Positions 46,541-59,544 of a stretch of DNA of 64,000 nucleotides are shown in pieces. The translations under genes were made by a program, and so were the position numbers. Within the stretch, counting starts at the first letter, position 1. Every line of letters begins with the position of its first letter. The stretch covers positions 324,876,129 through 324,940,128 of the forward strand of contig NC_085138.1 in NCBI RefSeq assembly GCF_035046485.1. Reading direction: 5' to 3'. The notes beneath the pieces were generated by a model that worked only from the letters and a program-made list of their open reading frames with translations, did not search any database and was not told the DNA's origin. Source of the stretch: Aedes albopictus. Taxonomy: Eukaryota; Arthropoda; Insecta; Diptera; Culicidae.

Positions 46541-47297
46541 CACTAGAATATGATCATTTGCATCAGTATCATTGTGCTTCTCGATGGTTGAATGGGAACG
46601 ACCACGTGCTCCATCACGAAATCTGAATCAAGCAAGCCGTGCTATAACCGCAACAGTTTTTCAAGCTCTTACTGTGGTAACACAGGTTGTCAATCAAACA
46701 AATGCATTATGATTCATAATGCTACCCAAATGAGATGCATTATGAACCATAATGCATTTGTTTGGATAGTACGGAAAAGTAGGCCGTAAGGTTATTGAAA
46801 CCGCAAGTATAAAATGAGTTTTATAGTGCTAAATTGCAAAAATGTAATTACGGCCTATCTAGATTCAATGTCATCGAATATCTTTGAAAAAGGCATTAAT
46901 ATTCTTCATGAAAAAAATTGGATTAAATGTGCGCTTTAAAAATAGAGTTTTGCAACGAGTTGCAAAGCGTTTTTGCAATGAATAACAAATCACTAGAATA
47001 TGATAATTTCTATCAGTACCATCGTGCTTCGCGGTGGTTCGATGGGAACAGTCATGTGTTCTATCATGCTAGACACTAAATTTTGATCAAGCAAGCTGTA
47101 CCATAACCGTGACAATTTGGCAAGCTCTTGCCTCGACAACTCTGGTTGTGGATCAAACAATTGCATTATGATTCATAATACAACCGAAATCAGTTACATT
47201 ATGAATCATATTGCAATTGTTTGGTATAGTACGAAAAACTAATCCGCTGTGATACGGCAAGTATAAATCAAATTTCATAGTGCTGAGTTGCAAAAAG
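46541..47297 (+). repeat. Direct repeat, two units of about 305 bp
   Basis: Units at 46541-46846 and 46991-47297 share CACTAGAATATGAT, CATTATGATTCATAAT, TGTTTGG and AAGTATAAA words in order and are diverged. Each holds an internal palindrome around ATGCATTATGATTCATAATG-type sequence. Confidence 0.75.
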
Positions 47298-49942
47298 ATA
47301 TTTAAAATCCACTTGCGTCGTATTTTCGGCAGTTTCGTTCTCTTCGTCACGGAAGGTTTTTAGAAACCCATTGAACTCAAAGTTGGCCTCAAATCCTTCC
47401 AAAGTAAGCTGAATGATATGGAAATGTTTCAGGCATTTTGGCCGTCAAAAAACCCCCACGACGGAGAGAACAAACCTGCCAATAATATCCAACGTCACCC
47501 TATTAGGTATTCAAAATAAGTCACGTTTAGAAGTACACCACGAATAATACTTTTTATATATAGAGTCAAGGTATTAGAAGATTTTTTTAGTGTCATCCTA
47601 AGTCTGTTTCTAAAACAATAATAACTCTTGAACCATAAGAGACGAAAATATGTTTATTGTGACCTGAAATTACGGAAGGACCGGGTTAAAATTAATAGAA
47701 ACTTTAATGCAAATGCACTTTCGACTTCCAAATCAGTACCTATGACAAATTTTCAAAACTATCAACACGGTGCCTTTTTGAAGACTTTCAATCTAATGTA
47801 AAAACTTGATTATCCCAAAAACCAATGTGAATATTTTATATTGACGACCCGCCGGCTATAGGTTATCATTTTCTTTATCATCGTCTCCATCCGAACGTTT
47901 ACAATTTTATCGTTCCTAAATGTACATGTTTCATTAAAAATATTTTCTGCTGTTTCAAAAATTTATTTATGAAGCAGGTGAAGAAACCCAAACTCTGCAA
48001 TTTGCGGCTAAAGCCTGGCTTAACGCTGCTAAGCCACCTCAGAGCACCGCTTAAAATAAGCCACACTTAACGTAAACCGTAGCTTTATTAAACCGGGTTT
48101 AGTGGTTAAGCCGAGGTGAAGAAATCGAAAAAAAGTTAAGCCCGGCTTAAATGTTGCTAAGCCTGGTTTAAAATACTATCCCTAAAATACTATCTGTACT
48201 TCCTAAGTCTTGGTCGGTAAATAAAATCACAAGAGAGTTTAACGCACCAATGTATATGGCGAGGCAGGTGAAGGATCTTGTTTATGAACAGGGTATTCTT
48301 TGTACCACCGAAAAAAGAAGGGGGCATGGTATTGATGACGATACAAAACAAATAGTAAGAGAATTTTTTGATGATAATGATATCAGCAGGCCAATGCCAG
48401 GAACAAATGATTTTGTTTCTGAGGTTCGAAATGGAAAAAAACAACAAGTTCAAAAACGACTTTTGATGATGTCGCTCAAAGAGGCTAATATGATTTTTGT
48501 AGATATGTACAAAACTGTGAATATTGGTTTCACAGTATTTACACAGTTGCGACCAAAGCATTGTATTTTACTTGATTCTACTGGTATACATAATGTATGC
48601 ATATGTACTATTCATGAAAATGTAAATTTAATGTTCAACAGTGTAAGAATTGTGTCACAAGATGAAATAATACAAAAAATGCTTTGCGATATTTCCACCA
48701 GAACAGATAATTGCTTTTTCCGTGCTTGTGAAAAGTGTGCTTGTAATGAACACATTGAAGAGGAACTTACATTGATATTAGAATCAAATGACAAAGAAGA
48801 GATTATATTTCAGCAGTGGTTGAATACTGATCGCTGTAATTTAGAAACGATTATTAAACCTGTTGATGAATTTGTTCCGTATCTTGTTGATAAAATTGAC
48901 AAACTTATAACACACGACTTTATAGCGCTGTTTGCAGATCAGAAGGAATTTCTCAGCCTATCTTGCTGCATGGGAAATTCCTTGCCTGAATTGCTCAAGA
49001 AACCGGTTTTTCTTCCATCGCAGTACGCAGTTGCGAAGAAATGACAATTTAAATGGCAGTCACCGTAGAAAGTTTCTGCCAGGAATCGCTCAAGAAATTT
49101 CTTGAGCAATTCCTTTTGAACTCGAAACTGCGCTTATTCATAAACAACAATCATCCTTTCTCAGAAATAAAAAAGATACATTAAAGGATGATGAAATTCT
49201 TGCGATTTGTGATTTCTCTGAAAACTATTCATTCATAATTCAAAACGCTGCTCAAGGATATCATTGGAACAACTCGCAAGCAACAATACACCCATTTGAA
49301 ATTTACTATATGAAAGATAATAAACTTGTAAATGTTAGCTTCATTATCATATCGGAAGTAATGGCTCACGATACAGTTGCGGTCCAGTTGTTCATCTCAA
49401 AAATGATAGATTTTATGAAACAATTAACGAACTTTTCTAAAATTTATTTTATGTCTGATAGGGCAGCATCACAATACAAAAATAAGAAGAACTTTGCTAG
49501 TCTATGTAGATTCCAGTCAAAGCATGCTTTAAGAGCAGAATGGCATTTTTTTTGCAACGTCCCACGGTAAAGGTCCATGTGATGCTATTGGTGGCACTCT
49601 CAAGCGAATGGCAAAGAGAGCAAGTCTTGCTCGAGATTATGGAAATACCATAACAACTCCACGAGAGTTATATAACTGGGCAGTTGTACAGACAGATAAA
49701 AATATAACTAAATTAAATTTCTGTTACGTATCCATTGAACAGTACATTAAAATGTCAGAAGATCTCGAAGAAATATATAATAACGCCAAAACAATACCAG
49801 GCACTCAGAAATTCCATAGTTTTTTGTCTATTCCTGGCGACAAAGTAAAGGCAAACAGGTATTCTAATTCAGAAGATGAACCAAAAATATTTAGTATGAT
49901 CGGAAAAAAAATAGAAAAGAACATGTTTGAAATTGGCTCTAA

Positions 49943-50072
<130 letters not shown>

Positions 50073-50302
50073 AAAAAGTCATAATTATAAATAATTGAAT
50101 ATTTAAAAGTGCACTTCAATACATATTGCGATCAAACATTACATTTCCTAAGAAAATACATTTATAATATTTTGAAGTTTTTTATGTATAGGAAAACCCT
50201 TCCAAATGATTGAATAAATAACACAAAATCTCCTAGAAAATTGAGTTTCATTGGATTCTGGGATTGTTATGGCCTTCACTGGTTTTATTGTTGATAACAA
50301 AA

Positions 50303-50810
50303 TACACTGAAAAAAAAATCATTCGAACAAGAAAAAGTTTTTGTTAGAAAAACTTTTTTTCCTTAAAAGTGCCCATCTTGTGATGTATGGACGGTTGGTA
50401 GGGAACATAATTACCTGTCATGAGACAAAATTTCATCAAAATCAAAAATGGTGTTTTTTTTTTGAATCAACTTTGAATTTTTAGAAATGTTTTTTTTTCA
50501 GTGTAGGGCTCATTTTGGATTTTTTTCAGTATTTTTTTCTTAAAATTTGACTTATTTTGTGATAATCACCCATACAACACTTTTTTGTAGGAGTAGTCAT
50601 TTTTTGATTAAAAACATTTTTAAAAAATCCATAAAAAAAGTTTAGCCCTTTTCAAAAGTCAGTCGAGAAAAAAAAAATAGAAAAATGAGTATGCAAAGTG
50701 GCTTATCTGGGCAAGGTCTACACACCAAGAAAGTTTCGTTGTAATCTGAGAGGGTGCTGCCAACATTTGTTCGAGTTGGCGCCGAAATCCTTCATTGAAG
50801 AAAATCGGAT
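50303..50810 (-). repeat. Right arm of the 0.5 kb inverted repeat
   Basis: The inverted partner of 43261-43756, with high similarity over most of its length and small A/T-run indels. Confidence 0.8.
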
Positions 50811-50864
50811 CAAATCTCCGCCTAAATCCGACCTAAAATTCTTGCTTATTCCTTCAAAGGAATA

Positions 50865-51888
50865 AAGCCTGTATCCGCAATAATTGGGACATAGGAGTAC
50901 GGCAGTAACTCTTTACTGAATCAAAAAATATTGGCCAAAAATTAACTGAGAACTCTTTGATGGACGTTTATTATTTGTGCAAAATTTCATAAAAATCGAT
51001 ACATTACTTAGCTGTGGATGAGAAACAAACAGACATGGTTTTTAAGATTTTGTACAATTATCACCCATTTTCATTCTCATACTAGATGGTTCTTTTCAGC
51101 TACAATTCAAAGTTCTGTAAGGATAATTATGAAATTTTGTGTGCAGTTATGATACTTATGAAGACACTTTCTCGCAAAATTTCATCAACTTTTATCATTT
51201 GGATTGAAAGTAAATGGTGTTGAGAGGGGATAGTGTTAGTGAAAATGTTTCATGTTTTTCATGTGCGATGTTTGCGTATTCATAACTTTTGAATATCTCT
51301 GCCAATTTCCATGAAATTTTCACAGAAGGTAGTTGATTTTGTGTATAATTATGCCTGCAAAATTTGATGATTATTAGTGTAGCACTTTTAACAATAAAAT
51401 CGATAAAATAAGGGCTACTCACTAATTGTTGTCTGAGGGGCTAAAATCACGGTCAGTCCCAATATATGTTTCGACTACAAAATTGTTGCACTATTGATTT
51501 TTTTTTTGAAAATTTGCCTATGCAAGTAGAGTAGATTGAGAAGTTTGTGTTCAAAATTTCAATCATTTCCTTAATCAAATTCAAAAGTTACAACACTGAT
51601 AAGCTAAACCAGGGGCTTTACAAAATTCAATTGCTCGCGTTCTACTGTTTCATTGCTACAACAAAAGGTACTTCACCGATTCACATGAAATTTTGCAGGT
51701 TAAATGAACACATCTTAAGATATTATCAGGCAAAATTTGAGTAATTTTAATGTATCTATTGCAGAGTTAAACACAGCCACATTTGATTGATTGATTGATT
51801 TGTCTTTATTAAAGAAACTTTCAGCCGTTGGCTGGTTCGTCTCTCCACAACCACATTTCTGTGTCCCGATTATTGCAGATACAGGCTT
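50865..51888. mobile_element. TA element with AAGCCTGTATC ends
   Basis: TA (50863-50864, 51889-51890) flanks AAGCCTGTATCCGCAATAAT and its inverted copy with two mismatches. No coding capacity; a retroposed fragment lies near its right end. Confidence 0.8.
51785..51846 (-). mobile_element. 62-bp retroposed SINE/LINE 3' end
   Basis: It is the same 3' end as at 10031-10085 with one more GATT unit. ACAGCCACATTT (51773-51784) and ACAACCACATTT (51847-51858) flank it, a 12-bp duplication with one mismatch. Confidence 0.8.
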
Positions 51889-53118
51889 TATTTCAACAAT
51901 TTTGGGGTTCGATTTGAATAACTTATAAGTATGGTAAGCGAAATCAAACTCTATAATTTCAAAAACTTTTCTTTATTCTGATAGTAACATTTGCAAATCT
52001 TCAAAGAACTATGTAGGAATTTTTTAAAAATAACACCAATAGTTTTCGACAGAAATGAACACGAATTTCAACAGAAATTTTTCGACTCTATTCCATAGCG
52101 TTTAAGATTTCATCCAGAATTTAGGTGAAAATTTTATTATGTATTTTGCACTACTTTTTTTCGGTTCCCATTAGAAGAAACATTTTGTGGGGGCCCCTGA
52201 AATGTGGGGGCCCGGGGCCATGGCCCCCCTGGCCCCCCTTAAATCCGGCTCTGCGATAAACGTATAATCGAAACATAACTGAAGTATTCGGCGTATAATT
52301 TCTTTTAAAGGATAATGACACAATGTATATTTGGTTCATGATTATAGGTATTGTTCACATGTGATAGTATTATAAGGAAATTTCTTTCTTACGTAAATAA
52401 ATAATAATGCACGAATACATCAACCAACATTCCAAGTTGTGTTTTTGAGAAAAAATGTGGTGATAGCAGGATTGTGGCTCAAAGGTTCTGAGCCCGATTT
52501 AGACACTTTTCTCAAACCGTTCTGTGATGATCGGGAAAAGCTATTTGCGCATGGTTTGTCCGTAGGTGAAGGTACAATTGATACAGTGCAAGTTATTGCA
52601 TGCTGCGTAGATACGAAGGCGAGGTGTAAGTTTCAAAACATCAAACAATTTAACGGGTACAATTCATGTGGGCGTGGCTGCTGTCATCACCCTGGAGACA
52701 TAGTAGGAAAGCAGATCAGATATAGTTATAAACTTGAAATACCGAAGAGAAATCACCAGGAAACATTACATGCTATGGCTGTTAGTAACTCTACAGGAAA
52801 GCCTGTAATTAGTATTAAGGGAATTTCACCTCTTATTGGGTTTTCGAATTTCGACATCATACGAAACTGTCCAGTTGATTACATGCATTGCATTCTTCTT
52901 GGTGTGGTATGTCAACTTTGCCGTTCATGGCTAGAAACTCCAAATAATTCAAGCTACATAAAAAGTAATATGACCAATATAGATGAGATGTTGACTTCAA
53001 TATCATTTTTTCAGGAGGCATCACGATAAGCTAGAAAAATAAGCGACAGAGCTTCTTGGAAAGCCAATGAATGGCTCCATTGGTTGATTCACAACTGCCG
53101 AATATGTCTTTAAATATA

Positions 53119-54393
53119 AGGACTGTTCATTTTATAAAGAGGACAACTTTGCAAGGCTATAAAAAGAAAACGCGTAGTTCAAATTTGAGCAGCCTTGGTT
53201 AGTTGTTCAGTACATTATATTAGCAGATAATAACCATAAATAAATTGGTTTAAAATTACTGAACTTCATAGAAATGTGGCAAAGTGTTTTGAGAGATCAA
53301 TTTTTCAATTAAAAAAAAACTAAAGATAAACACAAAATTTCTGTAAAACATCGGTGTATCGTTTTTAATTGCAAAAAAGTGTTTGCCATGCTGCAGCAGT
53401 TTGAGTGATACATATTCTGGCAAAATATAAACCTAATCGAAATAATGGTTGTTGAGATATTAAAGTTACAAATTGGACTCGATTTTCAGAATAAAATTTA
53501 TTTGTCAAACAAAAATGTATAAAAATATTAAATTTTGAATGTTTTCAATGGATCTAGTCGAAAGTACTAATAATGCAAATTCAAATGCAGAAAACCGCTT
53601 CTTGATAGCATTGTTGGCTTGGTTACTGTGCTTCATGGCAGTTACCGGAGATAAAACCGCTTCGTTCTATGGAGGTTCTTCTAAATAACGATGTACTCTA
53701 TTGCAAATACAACGTAACAATGATGTCGAAAATAAAAATTAACATGTAGTTATTTTCAAATAAGGTATATAATTACATAGGGTCAGACCTTGCTGAAAAC
53801 AAATAATAATAAGCTTCTCTAGAATCAAAAACTTGCATTTATGGAGCAAAAAGTATGCAATTTTTCATTATGGTCATCATTAAGTATTAAATTTATGATG
53901 AAGAATGTACTTTAAAGCATATTTTTCTTCGGTATCATTTAGAATGCGATTCTCTTCTATACTGGACAAATTTTGAACTGATTCCTTAGTGTTATTGCAT
54001 CACTGGACTCAAATAAGTATTTTTTATCAATTTCATTGATAACAAGGCAACTCACTATATCAAGCTGTATAATGCTTGGTGCATTATTACTGACCAACTA
54101 TTACACTCTACCTTTAGAAGAATAGTATTAGATCCCAACACATTGAAAAGTTCATGAAAATTTTAAAGTTATGTATGTGGAAAGTTGTGTAGAATTTTGA
54201 GAAATGGGGTTTTATTGAGTTTTAACGAAAACCGCTTCAGTTCCATAACTAAGGACAAATTGTATAATGTTATATTTTTCCTACACTGTAGAATAGCTAT
54301 GGAAATTTATGCAAAAAACCGATAATGATTTTATTGAAAAATAAAAAAGATATCACACAAATAAGGTGTCCTCTTTATAAAATGAACAGTCCT
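53119..54393. mobile_element. TA element inserted in the Tnp2-like gene
   Basis: TA (53117-53118, 54394-54395) flanks AGGACTGTTCATTTTATAAA and its inverted copy; arms match for about 27 bp. Non-coding, 1275 bp. Confidence 0.9.
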
Positions 54394-54717
54394 TATCTTC
54401 CTAATGAACATTTTGATCATTTTGTACTTTTAGTACGCACAGTTATTGAACTATTAGGCGGCAATATAACATCTGAAACATTTGATCGAAGTGAAAAAGA
54501 TTTGAACGAATTTGTTCGAAAATTTGAAGAACTATATGGAACCCATGAGATGACATATAATATACATTTATTAACACACTTGGTTGATTGCGCCAGAGAT
54601 TTTGGGCCCTTGTGGGCGTTTTCCCTTTTTGTGTTTGAGGACATCAATGGGCTGCTAAAAAATACGTTAAAGGACCAAAAGAACCACTAATTCAAATCGC
54701 TAACAGGTATTTGCTAT

Positions 54718-54905
54718 CGCATAGGTTCCCAAACTTTCAGGTCCGCGACCCCCTTTGGCCAGCAGACGTACTTTACGCGACCCACCATAGAAATTCTCGT
54801 ATTTGCTGTCTGTTACAGTAAACTATTCCAACTGTGCTTCGCGACCCCCTGGATGAAGGTCGGCGACCCCCCTGGGGGGTCGCGACCCACAGTTTGGGAA
54901 ACCAT
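54718..54905. mobile_element. hAT-type MITE with GGTTCCCAAACT ends
   Basis: ATAGGTTCCCAAACT and the inverted AGTTTGGGAAACCAT enclose GTCCGCGACCCCC and GGGGGTCGCGACCC. The flanking GCTATCGC and GCTTCACA agree at only five of eight bases, so the duplication is worn or misplaced. Confidence 0.65.
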
Positions 54906-55320
54906 GCTTCACACAATACTTCAAATATTTCTATACAGGCAGCCGCATCAGCTTATTGTGAAAGAGTACGATCAAGCCAACACAATGAGTTACCAATAGC
55001 TAATAGTTTTTATATACTAGATGATAATATTATCAATAGATATAATGACAACAGAGAATTTTCACAGCTACGCAAATTTAAGTATAATGGATTTGTATTT
55101 AGGTCTGCTTACGATGGTATGTCAAATGTTAAACATAAAAAGAGAGCTAACAATGATTGCTACTTTTCAATGCTGGATGGAAATGATACAATCCTCGGAA
55201 AAATTTCTCAGATTTTGAAAGACGACAATGACACCTATTTTCTTTTCAAACCTATTACCGAGAAGCTTGCGTTCACTGATTATTCCGAAATATCCGTTTT
55301 TGACGATCAGAAATACTTAA

Positions 55321-56395
55321 CCCGTATCGGCCTGAGTCAGCGCATATGAACTAAAAATGTCGCCGTTCAGCGAATACACAACGGATTTGAATAATTTTTT
55401 GACAGTACACTCGTACATATGTCTAGTTTGTAAAAGTGGACAGAGAACGTCGAAATGGTTCCTATGGCCGGAGTTATTCCGGTGGGTCACTGGGTCAGAT
55501 TCGTATAAAAAGGGCTGTTTTTCGGTACACAGAGTGTTTTCCATTATCATTCGCTATTAAACTCACTCTATTTTCACTAAAACTTATACCTCTGCAACCA
55601 AACATTGTTTCCACACAGTTTTTGACCGTTTAGGAACTGTCGGATGTGGCCACCGAACATAATCTCCGGAGGAACCTGCCACATACTGTATACTGGGGTA
55701 CTCAACCATAACCCATTTTTTGCAGCTCTATGTATTGACTTTAGCGGTATAGTGTCTTAGAAGAATTTGTTCTATATACTGAACTCTTTATTTTGGGATT
55801 TTCACTTTTGTGATTAATCCACCTAAAAGTGCGACAGAAATTCACTTTTTTCAAAAATGAAGATAGAGTGTTGGAGTCTTCTGCAAAGTTGTAGAAAAAT
55901 GTATTGTTGGAAAGTTTGCCGAACAAACTATTACCATATTTGCTTAATTATAAGAGATATGTGTCGTTTTTTGTGAACGACCCCTCAACATAGTTTTTTC
56001 GTTATATCTTTTTCTGGGAGTTTTTGGTAATTTTCGTGTGTTCTACAAAGTTGTTCTTTGTTATGAAATACACCTCCTTCTGCTTTTTTATCATTGGAAT
56101 AACGCTCCAGGTGGAACAGAGCCTGCATCTCAACTTAATACTCAACTTAACGTAAATAGATTTCCTTATGAATCCTTGGAGAAATCCCTGGTGGAATCAT
56201 GGAATGAATATTATAGAAATACCTGGAATGATCATAGGTCTCCTCCAGAATTTATTGAAGGAATTCCTCTTGCAATAACAACCACTAGCGTAGGCAGCCT
56301 TTTCTTTTTTCAATTATTCTTTTTTGATAAAACAGTCGTCGTCAACATAGTAGATAAATGTTAAGAAAAGCGGGATGAAGGAGAGGGCTAATCCC
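55321..56395 (+). repeat. Left long terminal inverted repeat
   Basis: The near-identical inverse of 61066-62118. It contains paired short open frames (for example one starting MSPFSEYTTDLNNF) that appear in both arms only because the arms are copies. Confidence 0.9.
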
Positions 56396-56768
56396 CCTCT
56401 TCCATCTGTCTCTGTCATGTGCTTATTTAGGAAAATGAGAAGCATGCCAATGCTAGTATTTACAGCTGAGATTCTTTCGAAATTTACTGCTGTGATTCCT
56501 TCAAGGATTTCTACGAAAATTACTACAAAAATGTTCTTAGAATGTTCCCAGTAATTCCTATTGGAAATTACCTTGACATTCTTTTAGAAATTCTTACTGG
56601 TATTACTTCAGGAATATTGCTGGGATTTATTTATAAATTTCTGGTAGACACCATCAGGAACTTTTGCTGGGATTACGCAGGTATCCCTCGCTACAGATCA
56701 TCCTAGAGTTCTTCCTGCTGAAATTGCTTGAGAAATCCCAGCAGTAATTTCTGGAGAAGTCCTAGTAG
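56396..56768. repeat. Degenerate 23-nt-type repeats inside the piggyBac-like element
   Basis: Units of the GGAATTCTTACTGG/GGGATTTATTAT type. No gene. Confidence 0.5.
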
Positions 56769-56770
56769 TA

Positions 56771-57680
56771 GAGTAAAGTGGGGCAAAAGTTCGAGTGGGG
56801 CAAGAGTTTCTTTTGAAGTTTTTGAGCTCAATTCAAATTATTTCTTTCGGGTGTCAAGGTTGTTCGAACCCTTTTTGAAAAAGAGTCTTTCACTCCAAAA
56901 TTTATGAAAATTGATCAATATTTCGAAAAGTTATGACAAAATGTTGGTTTTTGATCAAAAAATTGTAACATGCGGTGGTCCTTCCAACACACGGAATGGA
57001 ATTGTAATGAAATGTAATTCGATATTTTATTTTGGGACGTAACTAGGTATATTTTGAAGATGCTTTAGCAAGTATAACTTTTTGCAAAAAAGATTTGGAA
57101 AACATATTTTACACATAGTGGGGCAAAAGTTCGAATTGTGGGGCAAAAGTTCGAGTCATGTGACAACTTTAGGTAAAAACCTAAAATTCTGCAAAATGTA
57201 CATATTATCTCTAAGAGTGATGGAATTAGTGAGAAAATTCTGTTAAAGTTCAAAAAAAATGTTGCTTTATCTGAATTTGGCGGAAAACTACTAATTTTTG
57301 GTGTAGTAAATTTAACCCTGATTTGTGTAAAATCCAGATCATATTTTAAAGTGTATTCCAGTTCTAACATCAAATATTATGTGGTTTCAGGTATTCCTAT
57401 TACCAAAGTGTCAAAAGAGTGTCCTACGGTTAGCGAAATTCCACAAACACTAGATTCGAACTTTTGCCCCAGTGGTGGGGCAAGAGTTCGAATAAAACAC
57501 ACACATACAAAAAGTGTTGTAACTCAAAATTGAAAAGACATTTGGCGTAACTTTGTTCAGCAAAATTTTAGCTCATGGATGATAGAATCACCACACGGTA
57601 TTAATTTATTTTTATCTGCTTCGATTTTTTGAAATAAGTTGAATTTTCAACTAGGGTCGAACTTTTGCCCCACCTTACTC
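56771..57680. mobile_element. TA element with reiterated GGGGCAAAAGTTCGA
   Basis: TA (56769-56770, 57681-57682) flanks GAGTAAAGTGGGGCAAAAG and its inverse. GGGGCAAAAGTTCGA or its complement recurs at about 56796, 57120, 57138, 57455 and 57475. Same design as 15870-16663 and 39569-42145. Confidence 0.85.
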
Positions 57681-57682
57681 TA

Positions 57683-58870
57683 ATATCTGTTGCAATTCTA
57701 AGACATAGTCCTGAAGGAATTCTTGTAGAAATCTCTGGAGACATAGCAAGAGCATTTTCTATAGGACCCCTTAGACAAATCTCTGGAGGAATCTAAGGAT
57801 ATGTAAGGATATGTAAAGGATTTATTGCAGACACCTTTGAAGCAATCCCAAGAAGAATATTTTAAATAATCCTATCACGCATTTGTTGAAGAATTTCAAG
57901 ATAATGTTTTCATATATTTTTCTTGGATTGTCTCCGGAATGCCTATTGGGTTCCTCTAGGAATTGCTACTGGGATTGCTGATACCATCCAGGATTCATCC
58001 AGGGAGTCTACTTGAAGTTCCGGCAGGAATTTTTCCTGTGATTTGTCAAGTGATTTCTCCAAGTATTTTTTCATGAATTCATCCACAGTTTTTTCTAAAA
58101 AAACCTGCAATAGTTCTTCCAGTGATTTCTCTATGGACACTTTCAGAAATTACTCTCGAAATTCCTTCATAAATTCCGCCTGTAGTTCCAATGATTCCAT
58201 TATAATTTATTCTTCAGATTGCTCCTGCAGATTTAGCAAGGATACGTCCAAAAACTCTTCTGGCATTTTCACTAAAACATCTTGTTTGAATTACTATAGA
58301 AACTAAGTACTCCTACTAGGAATCCTCTTCAGATTATTTTGGGAACTACTGCTGGGATTGCTATTGGGCTGCTGCTGGGATTCTTCTATAAATTTCAGAC
58401 TGGAATCCTCCAGGATTTTTCTGAGTTTCCCACCTGCAGGAAATCATCCAGGAATTCCTGGAAGATTCTGGACAGTAATAATTGGAGATGCTAAAAATGC
58501 ATGAAATTTATCAAGAATTCAAAAAAAAATTAGTAGGAGTTCCTGAAGGAATCTCAGCAAAAATGACTGGAATACAATAATAAATTCCTAAAGTTATCTT
58601 TCAATAATTCTCTGAAGGATTCATAGCAGAAATTTCTGGAAGAATTACCAGAGATTCCCTTGAGGAATCCCAGGAAGAGTTTTCAGAGACACCATCAGAG
58701 ACAATTATTTGAGAAATCCTCTTGGAATTCCTCTAGAAATGTCTGATGGGTTCTCCTAGAAATTTCTGGAATTTCTCCATAGATTTCTCCTAGCATTCCT
58801 CCGCTAATTGCTCCGGTCATCCTTTTAGTGATTTTCCCAAGGATTCCTCTAATAATTTCTCTCGGTATAA
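57683..58870. repeat. Degenerate 23-nt-type repeats
   Basis: Mixed-orientation units fill the span; no gene. Confidence 0.5.
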
Positions 58871-59041
58871 GGGGTGATACATAAATTATGTCACGCAAAA
58901 ATCCACCATTTTCGACCCCCCCTCCCCCCTATGTCACACTTTTTGTATTGAACCTTTTAATTTTTCGTATGAGTTGTCACGCTCTGCAAACCCCCCCCCC
59001 CCCTCCCCCCTAAGAGCGTGACGTAATTTGTGTACGGCCCC
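58871..59041. mobile_element. Harbinger-like MITE, TAA duplication
   Basis: GGGGTGATACATAAATTATG and the inverted GTAATTTGTGTACGGCCCC are flanked by TAA (58868-58870, 59042-59044). The centre has a 14-base C run. Ends match the style of the MITE at 17588-18046. Confidence 0.75.
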
Positions 59042-59544
59042 TAACCTTAGAAATTCCTGCACGGATTCATTCATGAACTTCTATCAGGATTTCTCCAAGT
59101 ATTCTTGTTGAGAATTCTCAAGCACTTCTAGATGATATTTTTGCAGTTTTTGCTCTTGGGAATCCTCCTGAAGTATTTCAAGCAGGAATTGCTTGAAGAA
59201 TTCCAGCAACACTTCTTGTAGGATTGCCACCACGAAATCCTGGAAAAACCACAGTACCATTTCAGGAGCACTTTCAATAGGAATTCTCAAAGAAATTTGA
59301 ATAGGATTTCCAGAATACGAAGAGAAATTCAGAGAAAAATCACTAGAGTAATTCGGCAAAAAGAAACTCTGGATGAGTTTGTGAAGAAATTATTTGATAA
59401 TTTCGAAAAAAATTCCTGTAGGAATCATATGAAGTATTCTTGGCGGAAACTCAGCATACATTCTTGAGTAATATCCATGGTGAATTTTTGGAGGTACCTT
59501 TTAAACATCCCTGTAGCAATCACAGAAGGAACTTCTGCAGGAAT
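59042..59544. repeat. Degenerate 23-nt-type repeats
   Basis: Units of the GGAATTGCTTGAAGAATTCC type; no gene. Confidence 0.5.

Larger units (their letters stand above)
44962..48183. mobile_element. Insertion of reiterated TAAGCC / CTTCACC words in the transposase
   Basis: The coding frame stops after EQIK and resumes at ILSVLPKSW in a compatible frame. Left (CGATTTCTTCACC...GGCTTAAC) and right (GTTAAGCCGAGGTGAAGAAATCG) ends are inverted partners. Variants of TAAGCCTGGTTTAA recur near both ends. The exact edges and duplication are uncertain. The interior carries foldbacks and a direct repeat. Confidence 0.6.

Noticed and set aside
55357..55633. Paired short frames shared with 61806-62082
   Set aside because: They coincide because the two regions are inverted copies; no domain, and changes between arms do not favour synonymous sites.
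56038..56364. 108-codon frame
   Set aside because: It falls in the inner part of the left inverted repeat and has a partial mirror at 60917-61261; no recognisable domain.
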